Made by a program: the position numbers and the translations under genes. DNA of 64,000 nucleotides from Euclidia mi (lineage: Eukaryota > Arthropoda > Insecta > Lepidoptera > Erebidae): positions 33,589,551 through 33,653,550 of the forward strand of contig OX123186.2 of NCBI GenBank assembly GCA_944739405.2, in the 5' to 3' direction. Below the pieces are notes generated by a model that saw only the letters and a list, made by a program, of their open reading frames with translations, had not been told where the DNA came from and made no database searches. Positions 9,708 through 21,610 of the stretch are shown piece by piece (the stretch's first letter is position 1; each line of letters begins with the position of its first letter).

Positions 9708-10620
9708 ATATCAAGTGGTGAGAAATGAAATGTGGTCGGTATTGTCGATGTATGGGGTGAACAGCAGCCTCATACGAGCTCTGAAATCCCTTTATGAAGA
9801 TTCTAGAGCTTGTGTGAGGATAAATAGGTCGTACACTGATTGGTTTACCATTGAGACAGGTGTTAGACAGGGATGTGTAGCGTCGCCGTGGCTGTTCAAC
9901 CTCTTCATCGACAGTTGTTTGCAAGATTTGAAAAATAGTGACTGTGGGTTAAGAATGAATGAGTTAGTTGTCAATTGCATGTGTGATAACTCTCTTATCA
10001 CACAATTCTTTATTTCGTTGTGGGGTAAAAGATGATGTGACAACCATTGAGAAAGGTATGCTTAGATGGTTTGGACACATGGGGAGGATGGATGACGTAA
10101 GACTGACCAAGAAGTTATATAAGTCAAGTGTGAATGGGACAGGAGGAAGGGGAAGACCTAGACGGACGTTCTCTGACCAGCAGGCCGATTCAGAATGTCA
10201 CGACAAGTAATCGTACGATATGTCAAATTATTGTCCTCATCTTTTAGCCGCCTATCAGAGATATTTTGAACAAATATTCATTGAATTCGGTTTATTTATT
10301 AATTAACTTCATACTGAATGCATAAAATTGATAGGAAATGCGATAGTTTTGACAAAAAATGAGGGAGCCCGTTTGACAATTAACGGAATCGAATGTCAAA
10401 TGAGATATCGAACGATTCTGAATCGCCCCCCAGATTGGAGGCATCCTAAAAAAGGACAGGTTTGAAGTACCTTTAACCGAAGAGCATGCATGAGAAATTT
10501 GATGGGAGTGAATGAAGCAAGAGAGATATGTTAGGATCGTTGCAAATGGCGTTCCGTAGTCTCTGCCTACCCCTCCGGGAAACAGGTGTGATTCTATGTA
10601 TGTATGTATGTACTATCATA
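9708..10620 (+). pseudogene. RTE-like LINE reverse-transcriptase relic, interrupted by a MITE
   Basis: Codes for the palm region of a reverse transcriptase (MYGVNSSLIRALKSLYED, then ETGVRQGCVASPWLFNLFID), but the YADD-bearing block that should follow LRMNELVVNC is deleted. The frame then jumps to the C-terminal motif MLRWFGHMGRMDD and GGRGRPRRTF. After an inserted 250-bp element (10181-10430) the last part resumes (GILKKD register, then 'MRNLMGVNEAR' in a shifted frame) and ends in a (ATGT)n tail at about 10600-10612. This order of tail motifs is typical of RTE-like LINEs in moths. The copy is dead, being 5' truncated, internally deleted, frameshifted and interrupted. Confidence 0.75.
10181..10430. 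mobile_element. 250-bp MITE inside the RTE-like relic
   Basis: The ends are inverted repeats sharing CGATTCAGAAT (left, about 10187-10196; right, reverse complement at about 10414-10425). A CAG (or CCAG) is duplicated on both sides (10178-10180 and 10431-10433). Removing the element restores the host sequence 'gaccag|attgg', which matches the usual coding order of the RTE-like C-terminus. It has no coding capacity. The short duplication suggests a DNA transposon superfamily with 3-4-bp target sites, unidentified here. Confidence 0.7.
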
Positions 10621-10845
10621 ATTTTATCGATATTTTTCGACATAGGTTTTGTTTAAGCCAATCACTTGTTGAATTAACCCTTTAATAACATCTTTATTTT
10701 CATAACCAAATGAACACATTAGGGTGATATTACCCCAAACGACTATTTATAAAAGTTGCAGTATCTTTACAAAAAAATATTTTTTGTGGTTTACATAATA
10801 AAGCTTACTAAATTATACGATTGTTTAAAGAAACATCCATCTGTA

Positions 10846-11030
10846 TCTATAAAATGCTTGCCTTACTGACTGACTGGCAGACAACGCCAGCTAAAACGAT
10901 TGGACACAAAAAGTTTAAATCATGTTTTTTCCTTCGATTTTCCGAAATGCCCACGGAATCGGGTAGAAATAGTAATAAAATGAGTCTATACAGGCTAGAC
11001 GGATGATTTTTACGCTACATGACTACTAGC
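10846..11030 (+). mobile_element. Helitron 5'-end fragment
   Basis: Begins TCTATAAAATGCTTGCCTTA after an A, followed by 'ctgactgactggcagacaacgcc' and 'tttccgaaatgcccacgg'. The same arrangement starts the Helitron at 59659. No terminal CTAG with a hairpin was found nearby, so the 3' boundary is unknown. Confidence 0.6.
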
Positions 11031-11866
11031 TTTAGAGAATACACGATAGGAGATGACATTACCTTCGTAGAAAAAACAAAATCAAGTTTTATGCGCCTGG
11101 GGTGAAAAAATACCCCACGGTGTTACGTAAGGGTTAAATAATAAGTGACAACCTACGGTAAGGAGCTGTGAAAGGGAGATAGAAGTGTAGGGGGATATCA
11201 CGTGACTTTGTTTTGCTTTGACTGTACAATATTCTTGATCCAGAGATATTTATCCTATACGCATCATAAAACGACGTTCGTTTAATCGGGAGAGATTCAG
11301 AAAAGTGCTGTACTTAGATTTTTCGTTGCTTTTGAATTCTATTGGATGTTTTCAATTAACCATCTTGAAAAAGGTGGATATTTGAATATTATTTTTTTAT
11401 GCTAGTGCACCGGTTTCTTCGAGGTTTCTGTATTTTCTGATCCATTTCTGGGATTCTTTTTATTTTCGATGCGAAATAGTTAAGACTAGAACAAGCCAGC
11501 ATAGTTTTAAAATATCATTGTTATAGGTAATGAATAGTATGACGCATGATATATTAATCATTATTTTACCAAGAAAAAAATTACAAAATATTAAAGTAGT
11601 CTGCACGTAGCGCCCATGTACAAAAAGGTTCGCATAATACAAACATCTTATTATCTATTTAGGTAAGCAAGTGATAAATATGAGGGTAGAGAGGAAAATG
11701 GAGAGGGCGACCAAATAAAAGATGAAATGAGAATTAATATGTAAGAAAAAGTGGGAAATGATCGGAGGACTGGTGACAGAGAAGTATGGAACAGAAGGAC
11801 ATACGACACGCCGACCCAAACAAATTGGATCCAAGGCAAGAGATGAAGAGAATAATGAGTATATTT
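11031..11866. other. No gene recognised
   Basis: AT-rich sequence with only short, motif-free frames. The frames around 11460-11930 overlap a SINE relic or lack any family signature. Confidence 0.4.
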
Positions 11867-12065
11867 TTTTTCAGGAGGTATTGGCCTACTATACCACGCT
11901 GGCCAAACGGGTTGGTATAGGGTTTGTTTCAAGTTTTCCTTCTCTTACAGTGCTGTTCTCTGCGTAGTATAGTCCCTCTGTCGGCTTTTACGACACCCAT
12001 GAGATGATATGGGGTGGTGACATTGACATTCTTAATCCGTCACCACACGGACAAAGACATAATAT
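11867..12065 (-). repeat. SINE-like element A, degraded
   Basis: In reverse complement it shows the series seen intact at 28390-28634: the GTGTGGTGACGG head, a 'cgtcaccaccc'-like motif, 'gggtgtcgtaaaagccgac', 'aaccctatacc' and 'cgtttggccagcgtggtatag'. It lacks the GATGATGA tail. Confidence 0.6.
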
Positions 12066-12104
12066 CACGTTATTAATGGACGACCCCTATGTTATTATTT
12101 TAAG

Positions 12105-12232
12105 AGACAAGTCGCTGCGATCGGCATCTTCTAGTGTGCGGTGTATTCATGCGGACGCTGCATCTGCATGCCAAAACGCGACCGAATCGCCGGTCGCCGA
12201 TGCTAAAAGAAGCTAGTCTGCGGTGGCTCTTA
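12105..12232 (-). repeat. Second copy of the 1575-1695 repeat
   Basis: Reverse complement gives the same CGCAGACTAGCTTCTTTTAG and CGGCGACCGGCGAT blocks as 1575-1695, plus a longer CG-rich continuation ('gcatgcagatgcagcgtccgcatg'). Confidence 0.5.
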
Positions 12233-13308
12233 TCTAGTAAAACACGATTATGTATCAAGGTGCGTAAATACTTTCTAAAAACAAGTACATATTTATAGAA
12301 ACAACAGACAGGCCGGACTCGTCTATTCGGTTTTATTCGAGACAGATTGGTTTTTTTTTTACTATAAAAGCTTTTCTCTAATACTCTATTTGTCTCTTAG
12401 TGCTTTAAACTAATTAATTTTCATTCTGAGAACATTTTATGAGCAAAACTTATACAAAGGAAATCTAGTTACGGATTATCTTGAAAGTGATCTTTGTAAT
12501 TGACAACTCCTCAGTTCAATGGCAAGGAGAAAATAACAGAATGTTGAAATAAGAAGGAAGTGATTTACTGTCCAGTCTTTTGTTAATTGGTAATATAGTG
12601 ACTTCATCTCGTTGAGCTTTTTTTGGGCAGACAATTCCCTCACTTAAATAATGGGGTAGTATACAAACATTCAATCAAAAGATACAGATAATACCCAGAC
12701 CCAATACAACTATTAGCAGTTTATACAAAGTGTTGTCCTGTGTGGGAATCGAACCCACTATACTCGGCGCAGTGCACCGTTTTGCGAAGTGACCGCTGAA
12801 AGCACTACGCCAACCATGCAGTCAAAGTTATGATCATGTTTCACATAAATAATGCTAAGTACAAAAGACAGGCTACTTATACCGGTAACAAGAACCGCAT
12901 GTGGCGTTGACGTACATATTAGATGGAAGCATATCAATTACAACGCTCGAATGCTTGGATATTGAGAGACTAATTAGTGAAGCGATATTGCATATGGGAG
13001 TCTGTTCTGTTTTAATTGATTTTAAACTTTCGCGATTTGTATACATCATACAATTTTATTAAAATGGGTCTTATTCGCGATATTTTATTAATTTAAGGTA
13101 TAAACCTATGTTGTTCTGTTTTGTTTTACAAAGTAGTTAATATTTAAAGGATAATGATTTTAAAGGAAATGTATAAGGCAGTATTTAAAAGACTAACATG
13201 ATAAGGTTTCAAAAAGGACTCGACTTCAAAAGCTCTTTAAAAATAGATGTGTAAACTTAAAAACTCATTATTAAGGATAACTCAAAATTGACTTGTTCGA
13301 TCTCGAGG
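12233..13308. repeat. AT-rich spacer with a dispersed repeat at 13010-13105
   Basis: Apart from the SINE at 12600-12832, this stretch has no gene. The piece 'tttaaactttcgcgatttgtatac...gggtcttattcgcgat' at 13020-13085 recurs at 48070-48140, where it leads into a hairpin. It is therefore a dispersed repeat of unknown class. Confidence 0.45.
12600..12832 (-). mobile_element. tRNA-derived SINE (second type)
   Basis: The minus strand reads TGGTTGGCGTAGTG (A-box-like) and, about 55 bases later, GTGGGTTCGATTCCCACA (B box with a perfect T-arm stem), followed by 'ggacaacactttg' and a unique AT-rich body. This matches the layout of a widespread lepidopteran tRNA-SINE type with a 'tggttggcgcagtgg' head. 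Target duplications were not identified. Confidence 0.65.
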
Positions 13309-13625
13309 CAAATACCATCTTTGCGTAGAGACGGAAAACTCGACATCAAACCCTATACGACTGCCTCGTTGGTCTAGCGGCATAAATGTGCGCGTGGGAT
13401 CGGGAGGTCCCGGGTTCGATTCCTGGGTCGGGCAGTGTTATTGGGTTTTTCTGTCACGAAATTCTCAGTAGCAGCACGGAGTCTGGAAATGTGCCCGGTA
13501 CGGCAATAGGCTCGCCCCTTATTACGTGGGATTAAAGTACATCTGGCGAAAAGTGGGTGTAGAAATACACCTCTGCCTACCCCTTCGGGGATAAAAGGCG
13601 TGACGATATGTATGTACGTATGTAC
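13309..13625 (+). mobile_element. Composite tRNA-derived SINE, 5' truncated
   Basis: Contains the tRNA-like head (ACTGCCTCGTTGGTCTAGCG, then GGTTCGATTCC), the body with 'ctcagtagcagcacggagtctgg', 'caataggctcgcccc', 'cacctctgcctaccccttcgggg' and a TATGTATGTACG tail. It is preceded by about 70 bases (from 'caaataccatctttgcg') that belong to the extra 5' module seen complete at 51701 and 26425. The tRNA-like 5' and 3' ends (TGCC/GGGCA) can still pair. Confidence 0.75.
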
Positions 13626-14032
13626 TTTCAAATATTCCTTGTCCGAAAAAGGGTTACTACATGTCTACGTTATATAGATTTTAATCAAAGAGAGTAAATA
13701 TCACTACTATTATCGCAGTAAAGCCGATATATTTATATAGGTATCTATTATGCATAATGCTTGTAATACAGGTACTAAAAACAAAAGTTACTAAACATAG
13801 ATATAATTGTAAGAAATATTTTTAGTCCTAAGTAAAATGGTACTGGCATCAGGGTCAACGTTGTTACACCTTACACCCTATTTTCAGATAGATGAGCTAC
13901 GTGCGCCGTGTTCACCCCAGAATTTTGGTAACCGATTCGAAATTCCAGGTGGGACATCTAATTAACTTCACACCATGCATTGCTTTGCTTTGTGAACAGC
14001 CAGGCTCAGCCTAAAAAAGTTTTAGCTCAATC
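13626..14032. other. No gene recognised
   Basis: AT-rich, no motif-bearing frame. Confidence 0.4.
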
Positions 14033-14048
14033 ATATTCGAATTCTGAT

Positions 14049-14429
14049 ATATATATAGGTAGCGATAGCCTAGTGGAGATACCAACAGACTGCCATGCAG
14101 AAGGTATCGGGTTCGAATCCACGGCGCGCACCACTGACTTTTCGGAGTTATGTGCGTATTCAATTGTTAATTATCGCTTGCCCCGTGCCTCGGAGAGCAC
14201 GTTAAGCCGTCGGTCCCGGTTGTCATGAAGATCTTTGACAATCGTTACATGGCGTCAGTTCCTTCTAAAATAAACTGACACTAGTCTAAACCATGGAATA
14301 TCGCTATCCCTTCGGGTTGCGGAGGTCAGACAGGCAGTCGCTCTGTGGAAAAGCTAATATTCAGCCAAATCCGGTTAGACTAGTAAGCGGACCCCAGATT
14401 GAAACTGGGATAACGCTAAGAGGATGATG
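14049..14429 (+). mobile_element. tRNA-derived SINE, type C, with 16-bp target duplication
   Basis: Flanked by ATATTCGAATTCTGAT at 14033-14048 and 14430-14445, an exact 16-bp duplication. The head reads TAGCGATAGCCTAGTGGAGA (A box) and GGTATCGGGTTCGAATCC (B box). The body has 'ccgtgcctcggagagcacgttaagccgtcggtcccggttgtcatg' and ends 'aacgctaagaggatgatga'. A minus-strand sister copy lies at 42001-42384. The intact duplication suggests a fairly recent insertion. Confidence 0.85.
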
Positions 14430-14445
14430 ATATTCGAATTCTGAT

Positions 14446-15842
14446 CGTTTCAATTTATTAAACTGCAAAAATAAAGACTAAATTATAATGCTGGGTTTCT
14501 TTTTCTGGATATTTTTTGTCACCATCTTGATCACATGATTTTCAGATAGAAACGGTCTTACAACAGCTTATTCTTTAAATATATTTTTGTTTTCATTATG
14601 CGTGTTCATAAAAATGTTAACCCTACATACGTGTCACATATGAATCTCTAGAATCTACGCTACACATTCATATACAAAAATCCCTAGTATATTCTCAGGA
14701 GCAAGTACAGAGTTTTATTTTATACTTATTGTTACGTCGTCTGGTAAAAGAAGCCCTTTCATTTCGTAAAAATAATCAGAACGTACTAGACCTAACTCGT
14801 GGGAAAAATCCAGTCGCACAATATATAATGTTTTCGTGGTTGCGGGTGAATATTGCTAATCCTCGTCGTTGGCCTACATAAAGCTGCGGAGAGGCTTCAG
14901 ATAAACACGCAGTAAATCCTATTTAAGGTCCCACATGAATAATACTCGCTCTGTATTCACACTTTCAACTTAGGATGCCTAAGTGCAAAAATGTTGATAG
15001 CTGTACATTTTCGGGAACGATAAGAGTGGAAATGTTCATATTCCTTTCATACTTAATTTGATTAAAAATACTGAGAAAGTGTTCTGAACAAGGCTAGTGT
15101 CACTATAAAACGAAATAGCGAAGCAGGTAGCATTTCAAAGGCGACAGAAAATACGAGTTTCGCATAATTCATTTTCAATTAATTAGACACTATATTTTTT
15201 ATACAGTAAAGAACTCAGAATAAATTTCTTTGTTCGGATAGGTCTTAAACACATTTGAACAAAGGATACTTAGAACACACGCGTCTAATACAGATCAATC
15301 TCAAACTATACCAGCCGTCTGGCCAGCATGGTATAGTAAGCGTAATTCTTCTATTGCCTTACAGTGATATTGTAAAGCAAGTCGAAAGAGGTTTGAAGCA
15401 GTATAGTGTAAAATGCTGTTAAGCAAAGTAATGTAAGATATCAATAAACAAAGTAAAAAACATCGTTTTCGGAAGTATTATATCCAACTTCATTAATATA
15501 CACGCACACATGCATAAGTTAAGTAACATTAAGACACGGATTCCAACTGACTTTACATTACCTGCAAGTCGGTGTCTATATGTTATTATGAACTTAAGTG
15601 TAAGTTCTCTTTGCTCCTAGCATTCTAAGGTGCGTTGATATTTTAAGTTCAGACATAGATATACAAGTATAATTATATAGCTAGAACTATTATAATATAC
15701 AAGTACTAGCAATAGGTATTTTGGTAGATAAATAAATATAAATAGCGATGACTCTAATGTTCTTTGACCAACTAAAGTATTTCTTTGTATACCAAATTTG
15801 TGGCCTTTTGTTGATTGCCTGTATAAACAAATAAATTATTTT
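14446..15842. other. No gene; SINE-A scrap at about 15300-15345
   Basis: AT-rich DNA. The only recognisable item is 'ctataccagccgtctggccagcatggtatag', the 3' half motif of SINE A. The rest has no frame with a known motif. Confidence 0.4.
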
Positions 15843-16184
15843 TTATGTAACACGTGACAGGGCGACATATAACTGTCCGTGTGAAAAACATTGCGTTGTA
15901 AGGTCAATCCCAGCAATGTTTACGGTTTGACCTTGAGCTTTGTTTGTAGTTATACCGAACGCCAATTTTATGGGGAGTTGGAGCCGCTTGTATTGAAAAG
16001 GTAACTCTGTGGGCATCATCGGGATTCTTGGCATAAAAACAGTTTCACCGGTTGATGTACCAGTTAATATGGTGCACTCAATTAAATATGTTTTTAAATT
16101 TTTATTTGGCGATAACTCAGCGGGCGGGTAGGCGCGGTGCGGGAGGGGGAATAGCAAGTGAGCGACATCTTCGCTACGCTTCAT
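15843..16184 (-). pseudogene. Helitron helicase C-terminal fragment (PIF1-type)
   Basis: From about residue 30 the frame carries the last helicase motifs of a Helitron Rep/Helicase: TGTSTGETVFMPRIP, FQYKRLQLPIKLAFGIT, NKAQGQTVNIAGID and SHGQLYVALSRVT, ending at a stop at 15843. This is the C-terminus of a protein normally well over 1,000 residues; no Rep domain or Walker A/B motif lies upstream. The first ~28 residues come from GC-rich sequence outside the domain and are probably not genuine. An 'aatttttattt.gcgataactca' block at 16096 recurs at 16207, marking a small duplication or junction. A broken autonomous Helitron is the likely source. Confidence 0.8.
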
Positions 16185-16272
16185 CGATATTAATATTTCG
16201 CCCGGAAATTTTTATTTTGCGATAACTCATTAGACATATAGTGTAAAAGGCAATTTTGATCTACATTAAATG

Positions 16273-16296
16273 CAGAATCAGAATCAGAATCAGAAT
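16273..16296 (-). repeat. Terminal (TGATTC)n tail of CR1-like copy 2
   Basis: Four CAGAAT-like units on the plus strand directly beyond the AT-rich 3' untranslated region. Like copy 1, this LINE ends in a short tandem repeat instead of poly(A), but with a different unit. Confidence 0.65.
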
Positions 16297-16615
16297 ATAT
16301 TTATTGCGAATATAGGTTTAGGAGATGTTTTACATTATAACATAATAATATTGTACAGCCATATTCCGCCAGTTAGCATGCAATATAAAACATACAAATT
16401 AAATTAAAATGGTACAAATCCACACAAAAAAATATTAATATTACATTACAAATAAATAAAAAAACTCAAAATGTAAATAATGTCAAATAAATATCAATGT
16501 TATTAAAATATAAAAAAACTCAAATCTAAAAATAATGTCAAATACAAACTCAAAATTTAAATAATGTCAAATAAAAATAATGTCAATTTTAATTCTGTAT
16601 AGGTATGTCAAGATC

Positions 16616-19437
16616 TTATGAAATAAATCTATCATCAAGGTACTCCTTTATGCTATAATATGCCTTTTGGATAAGTAATCGTTTCAGTTTCTTTTTAAGC
16701 ATATTCAGACAAGTGCATTTTAATATATCTACAGGAAGATGATTATATATACGTGGCGCCATACAGAAAAAACTATTACTAAACTGCGCTGTTTTGTTTG
16801 CTGGAAAACATATTTTTGCATCATGTCTTTTGCTTTTTAATTGTGTAAAAAATGAAATATTCTGGAGAACAAACATGATTACCTCTTGTATGTATATGCT
16901 TGGAAGGGTTAATAATTCTAGGCTAATAAAATACGGTTTACAAGTATCTGTTGGTTTCAATTTACAAATTGCCCTCACACATCTCTTCTGAGCTTTAAAT
17001 ACTTTTTCTACGTCTACCGAGTTCCCCCAAAAGATGACACCATATCTCAGCACAGACTCTACATAGCCATGATATGCAGAAATGACTGCAGATTGGTTCA
17101 CAATTTTTTCGAGCATATAGAGTGCATATGAAAATTTACTGAGCTTAGTGCAAATATTTTCCACTTCTGATTTCCAATCTAATTTGGAATCTAGATTTAA
17201 ACCTAAGAATTTGGCGTTGTCAACTTTAACTATATTTTGTCCATTGAATTTTATGTCAAGGTCTAATAAATTATTTTTTCTATTCATAAATGTCATAATG
17301 CTAGTTTTATTTAAATTAATTAATAAATTATTTAAAGATAGCCATTGAATTATTGTGTCGAGTGTTTGGATAATGTCAGATTCTAATTGATGTTTACTTG
17401 AGTTGGTGAACATAACTGTGCTATCGTCCGCAAATAAGACCATATCATGTTGAACAACATTTGGAAGATCATTTACATAAATGATGAATAACAATGGCCC
17501 GAGAATACTCCCTTGTGGGACACCTTGTGTTACTGTACGGTATGAGGAAGTATAAACGGTATCTGTCTGTGTTTTTAAACACATTCGTGTAATTTGCGTA
17601 CATTGCTTTCTGTCGGTAAGATACGACTTAAGAAGATTAAGCACATTGCCTCGAACACCATAAGCCTCTAATTTACTTAGTAGAAGGCTGTGACTTACGT
17701 AATCAAAAGCCTTGGTTAAATCCATGTAAAGTGCGGTAACCAATTCCGACCGACTTGCTTTTCTGTGAAGAGTCTGTTGTTTTCAAAATAATCATTAAGA
17801 CTCTTAGCTATAACCTTTTCAAATATTTTTGAGAATACTGGTATTAGTGCTATTGGCCTGTAGTTGTTTAAGTTATCTTTTTCATTCTTTTTGTACAAAG
17901 GTTTTACTATCGTTACTTTTAATTTATCTGGGAACGTCCCAGAAGATATACATAAGTTTATAATGTGAGATAAGACAGGTGAAATAGATACAGATGTACT
18001 TTTTACAACATTTGTACAAACATCATCATAACCAGTGCTTTTAGTATTTTTCAACGAATGTATTATGTTATTTATTTCAAAAGCAGTTGTTGCGTTCATG
18101 AACATAGATCCATAATTCCTATTACCTGACGATAGTTTTAAATTTGAGTTTGTAGCAGTCCGATTAACTTCATTGCCACTGACAAAGTATGAATTAAATA
18201 TTTCCGCAATTGCCATCGGGTCTCTAGTTACCTTTCCATTTACTTTAATTTCCCTAATATTCTCCTTGACAAGGTTTTTCTTAGTTTGATTAACAATAGA
18301 CCAAGTAGCTTTATTTTTATTTGATGCAGTATTAATTTTATAGTTATTTTGGGCTTTCTGTGTCATTTTTATTATTTTGTTTAAGCGTTGAGAGTAAGAT
18401 TTGAATTTATTCTTATTATATTTACTAGGCTGCTTTCTAAGTTGCCAGAGTAAGGCTCTCTTTTGCTGGGCACAATTTCTTATACCTTTTGACATCCATG
18501 ATGGCTTTTTATGGGATGTATTCCTTATAAGTATTAACGGAAAGCATAAATAATAAAATAAGGTGAATATTTCATGAAAATAATCAAATGCATCATTAGG
18601 ATTATCCATATTGTAAATTTCGTTGAAGGTAAGGGCTTGTATACATTCTATAAATTTTAAAATATTTTCTCTCGAATAATCTCTTCTTTCTATGAACCAA
18701 AATGGCAATGAGCAAGTTTCTTTAACGGGACAGGTTAACAACTGACTCGTATGGTCTGACAGAGCAAATTCATGTACAGCACATTCACATCCTATAATGT
18801 TGTGTATAAAGTTATCGATACATGTTCCGCTTACTGGACGAGTTGGTTCCTTAATGGCTAATTTAAGGTTGTAGCTATTCAATGTGTCTAAAAAAATATT
18901 TGTAGCTTTGCTGTTCACTAAAGTGTTTATATTAAAATCGCCACATATTATAATTTTCTTTTTTGAGAAACACAAGCTATTTAGTATATTATTAAATACT
19001 TTGAAAAAAAGATCGAGGTCTTCTGTATTATTTCGAGGTGGTCTATAAACACATATTATTATTAAACGATGAAGTATGAGTTCTATAGCACAACATTCAA
19101 TTATTCCAGTAATACTACATTTTTCTACTGAGGTAATTACTTTGTACTCACATTGATCGCGAACCAAAATGCATGCACCGCCACGGCGAGATTTTTGGTT
19201 GAACGAAGTTGCATATACATAATTTTTAATTAATAGTAATTTAGTGTCATCTTTTGTCATATTGTGTTCGGTTAGACATATAACATCGACTGTCTTTGCC
19301 CGATCCGTAAGCCATTCCAAATTAACTGTCAGGAGTTCAGATTTGCACAAGATACCATTAATATTTTGATGCAATACATTCAAATACTTATAACTATAGA
19401 AAAAATGTCCTTGTTTGGATATTGCACGCTTGTTCAT
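16616..19437 (-). pseudogene. ORF2 of CR1-like copy 2: endonuclease-RT with internal deletion
   Basis: Starts at ATG 19437, inside the end of ORF1. The endonuclease is complete: YLNVLHQNING, CLTEHNM, GDFNINT, LSDHTSQL. The RT begins normally (NNYRPIALIPVFSKIFEK, NRLFTEKQ), then about 30 codons that should hold the YGF..GRST block are missing around 17735. The frame shifts and resumes in another register with TALYMDLTKAFDYVSH, VPQGSILGPLLF, LFADDSTVMF and GLNLDSKLDWKSEV, stopping at 16616. The FADD box is retained. The deletion removes part of the RT fingers and breaks the frame, so this copy cannot make active enzyme. A mid-RT deletion of this kind is a single event; there are few other lesions, so the copy is not very old. 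Confidence 0.85.
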
Positions 19438-20666
19438 CGTGTACTGATTCTTCTGCTACTGACTTACCAAAGCTATTCATGTTATTCAGATTTCTTTGTG
19501 GATTTGTTTTCATAGTAGATGCCAAATTTGTATTGCCATCATAGTAGTTACATGTCATATTCTCAGTGTTCTTGTCTTCATATGGAAAGATAGACATATC
19601 GATCTGAATCCGCAGCATTATATTTTTATATATATTTTGTATGCCGTGCATGTTCAGTTTGCCTGATCCTCTTGAAAACATGTCATAGGTGAGTGCATTG
19701 TTGGTATCGAATACATATACGTTATTTTGTTTTAAGTTCGTATATAGGAGATTATTGAACACTTCAACCTTATAGTTGTATATTGGTGAGTTCATTACGT
19801 AGGTGGGGACACATATTATTATATTAGTGTGTTTTATTGACTGTAGCAGTACCTCAATAGATTGTATTAATTCTGCGTAATTTGTTGTATTTTTGAAGTC
19901 ATGTTCTCCTATTAATATCAAGCAATAGTCATTCATATCAAAATTTAGCAATTTGTTTTCTATATTTAATAGTAATTCCAACACACTACAGTTCTTTTTA
20001 ATGTAACGGCAATATATAAAATGTTCTCCAAAATTATTTTCCAGGTCTTGTAATTTGCTGTTTATGCTACTATTAGTTAGGATGCATAGTTTCCTTTTCT
20101 TGCTGGTGGTTTTCAAATTATATTTGTCTTCAGTAACATTACGTTCTATGGTTTTTGGTAAAGTCATTGATTTTGGGTTTAAATCATTTTTATTTACGTC
20201 TACAGAGGAATCTGGTTGAGACGAAAGCTTTGGAGTGTGAAATTCTAAATCAAGGTTCAATTTTCGTGCAGAAAATTTAGGCTTTGAGGTAGTTAATATT
20301 TTATTAATATTTCTTCTATTTGAAATTGTATCTTTTTTTTCTGCTGCTAAAATTTGTGCTCAGGCTTGAACACATGTTTTTAAGGCGCTCATTTTTCAAT
20401 TCTTGTTCTTGCAATTGTTGTTTCAACATAATTATTTCTGAGGATAGGGTTTCAATTTCCGCATGTGCGCTTAATAATTGTCCTTTTAAGTTTTTGTTCG
20501 AATTTATTAAATCTAAAATCTCATCACTCTTGGTGTCTGTGGATAATTCCATCATGCTTTTTACACTCAAATTTAAAGAAGAGTTGTCCAATGATTCTAT
20601 GGAGTCACTTGAGTGAGTTTTGTGTATGCGATGATTTCTCATTGTAATGTTACTGTTAAATTCCAT
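19394..20666 (-). pseudogene. ORF1 of CR1-like copy 2: coiled coil plus SGNH-like domain, one frameshift
   Basis: Starts at ATG 20664-20666. The first ~110 codons include a leucine/glutamate-rich coiled coil (LINSNKNLKGQLLSAHAEIE and following). The frame breaks at an A8 run (20333-20340 on the plus strand). One inserted or lost A restores a continuous frame to the stop at 19394. The C-terminal domain shows KLCILTNSSINSKL (block I position), CLILIGEHDF (block III, GxxD) and LNMHGIQNI (block V with a His), so the SGNH-like signature is better preserved than in copy 1. The C-terminus overlaps the first 44 bases of ORF2. The break could be a true mutation or a homopolymer error in the assembly. 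Confidence 0.75.
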
Positions 20667-20760
20667 TTCTCTTAAATTCAGTGAATGCCCAGCCTTATAA
20701 TTTGCTTGACACTTCTTTGGCCAACACTCGTGAATGTCCGTCTTTATTTTGACACTTATG

Positions 20761-21255
20761 CTAATATGCTATTATGCGTGGTTCTGGAACGCGATTTTTG
20801 CGAGATAACTTTAAGTTGGTAGCACTGTTTTCCGCGAAAAGTTATGTTTTGAATGGAGTTCGAATAAAAAACGAATTATTTTAAAAAAAAAGTTACTTTC
20901 ACACTGTAAACTTATTTACTGAGTATTGTTTTGAAAACACTGGATCTTTTTGCAATTTTAGCACGATAAATCTTAGTTTACACTCATAAAAAGTTTTAAA
21001 TCGCAAACACTGTGCAGTTTGTCTAAGAGGTTTATAAATGTTCAGAGCGGTTTTTAAAGGTTGTTTATTAAATCACTTTATGATTTCACTAATATTATTC
21101 ACTTAAATGTAACTTTTACTACGATTTATTCACTATTAACATATAGAATTATTTATAATTTACGGAGCCAATGTTTACTTTGCATAACGTATCTAACGAA
21201 TTTAATAAGGATTAATACTGTATGTACATTTTATTGTAATATGTAAAAGCAAAAT
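20761..21255. other. No gene recognised
   Basis: AT-rich sequence upstream of copy 2; may include leader sequence of that element. No motif-bearing frame. Confidence 0.4.
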
Positions 21256-21610
21256 ATGGTTATTGTGGGTTATCCTTGGATGATAAACATATACCATCGC
21301 GGACTTTTTTGTAGATCTATTAAAGAGGTACAATCCCACCATACATTGTTTCGTTATAACTCAAAAGATTTGGCAGCGTTTTCGAGGAAAGCTCCAGATC
21401 GGCTTAATTTTTTCCGACGCGTTAAACTAATATCGTCGTGATATCGTCAGTTTGCACAAAATCTAAACTTATTATACACTAAAACTTTCCTCAGGGATCA
21501 CTATCGATGTTGTTGAAAACTGTTTAAAAATTTGTCCAGTACTTTTCGAGTTTTGAGCGAACAGACAGACTGACAGACGCGGCGGGGGACTTTGTTTTAT
21601 AATTGTAGAG
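21256..21610 (+). repeat. Interspersed repeat ending 'gacgcggcgggggactttg'
   Basis: Runs from 'atggttattgtgggttatcc' through 'gaggtacaatcccaccata' to CAGACAGACTGACAGACGCG and a TTTGTTTTATAATTGTAGAG end. I recognise this arrangement as a common lepidopteran repeat with a GACAGAC motif before the end. Class uncertain; no coding frame of a known family. Confidence 0.45.

Larger units (their letters stand above)
16273..20760 (-). mobile_element. CR1-like non-LTR retrotransposon, second family (copy 2)
   Basis: Same architecture as the element at 3336-9260 (coiled-coil/SGNH-like ORF1, then endonuclease-RT ORF2 overlapping by 44 bases), but the proteins are only distantly similar and the tail unit differs, so it is a separate family. 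It is damaged by one homopolymer frameshift in ORF1 and a deletion in the RT. The 5' end is not sharply defined; sequence up to about 20760 upstream of ORF1 is taken as leader. Confidence 0.75.

Noticed and set aside
13374..13440. Possible tRNA gene (A box, B box and pairing ends)
   Set aside because: The same head occurs at least five times in the window with a shared SINE body and tail, several with target duplications; it is a SINE head, not a tRNA gene.
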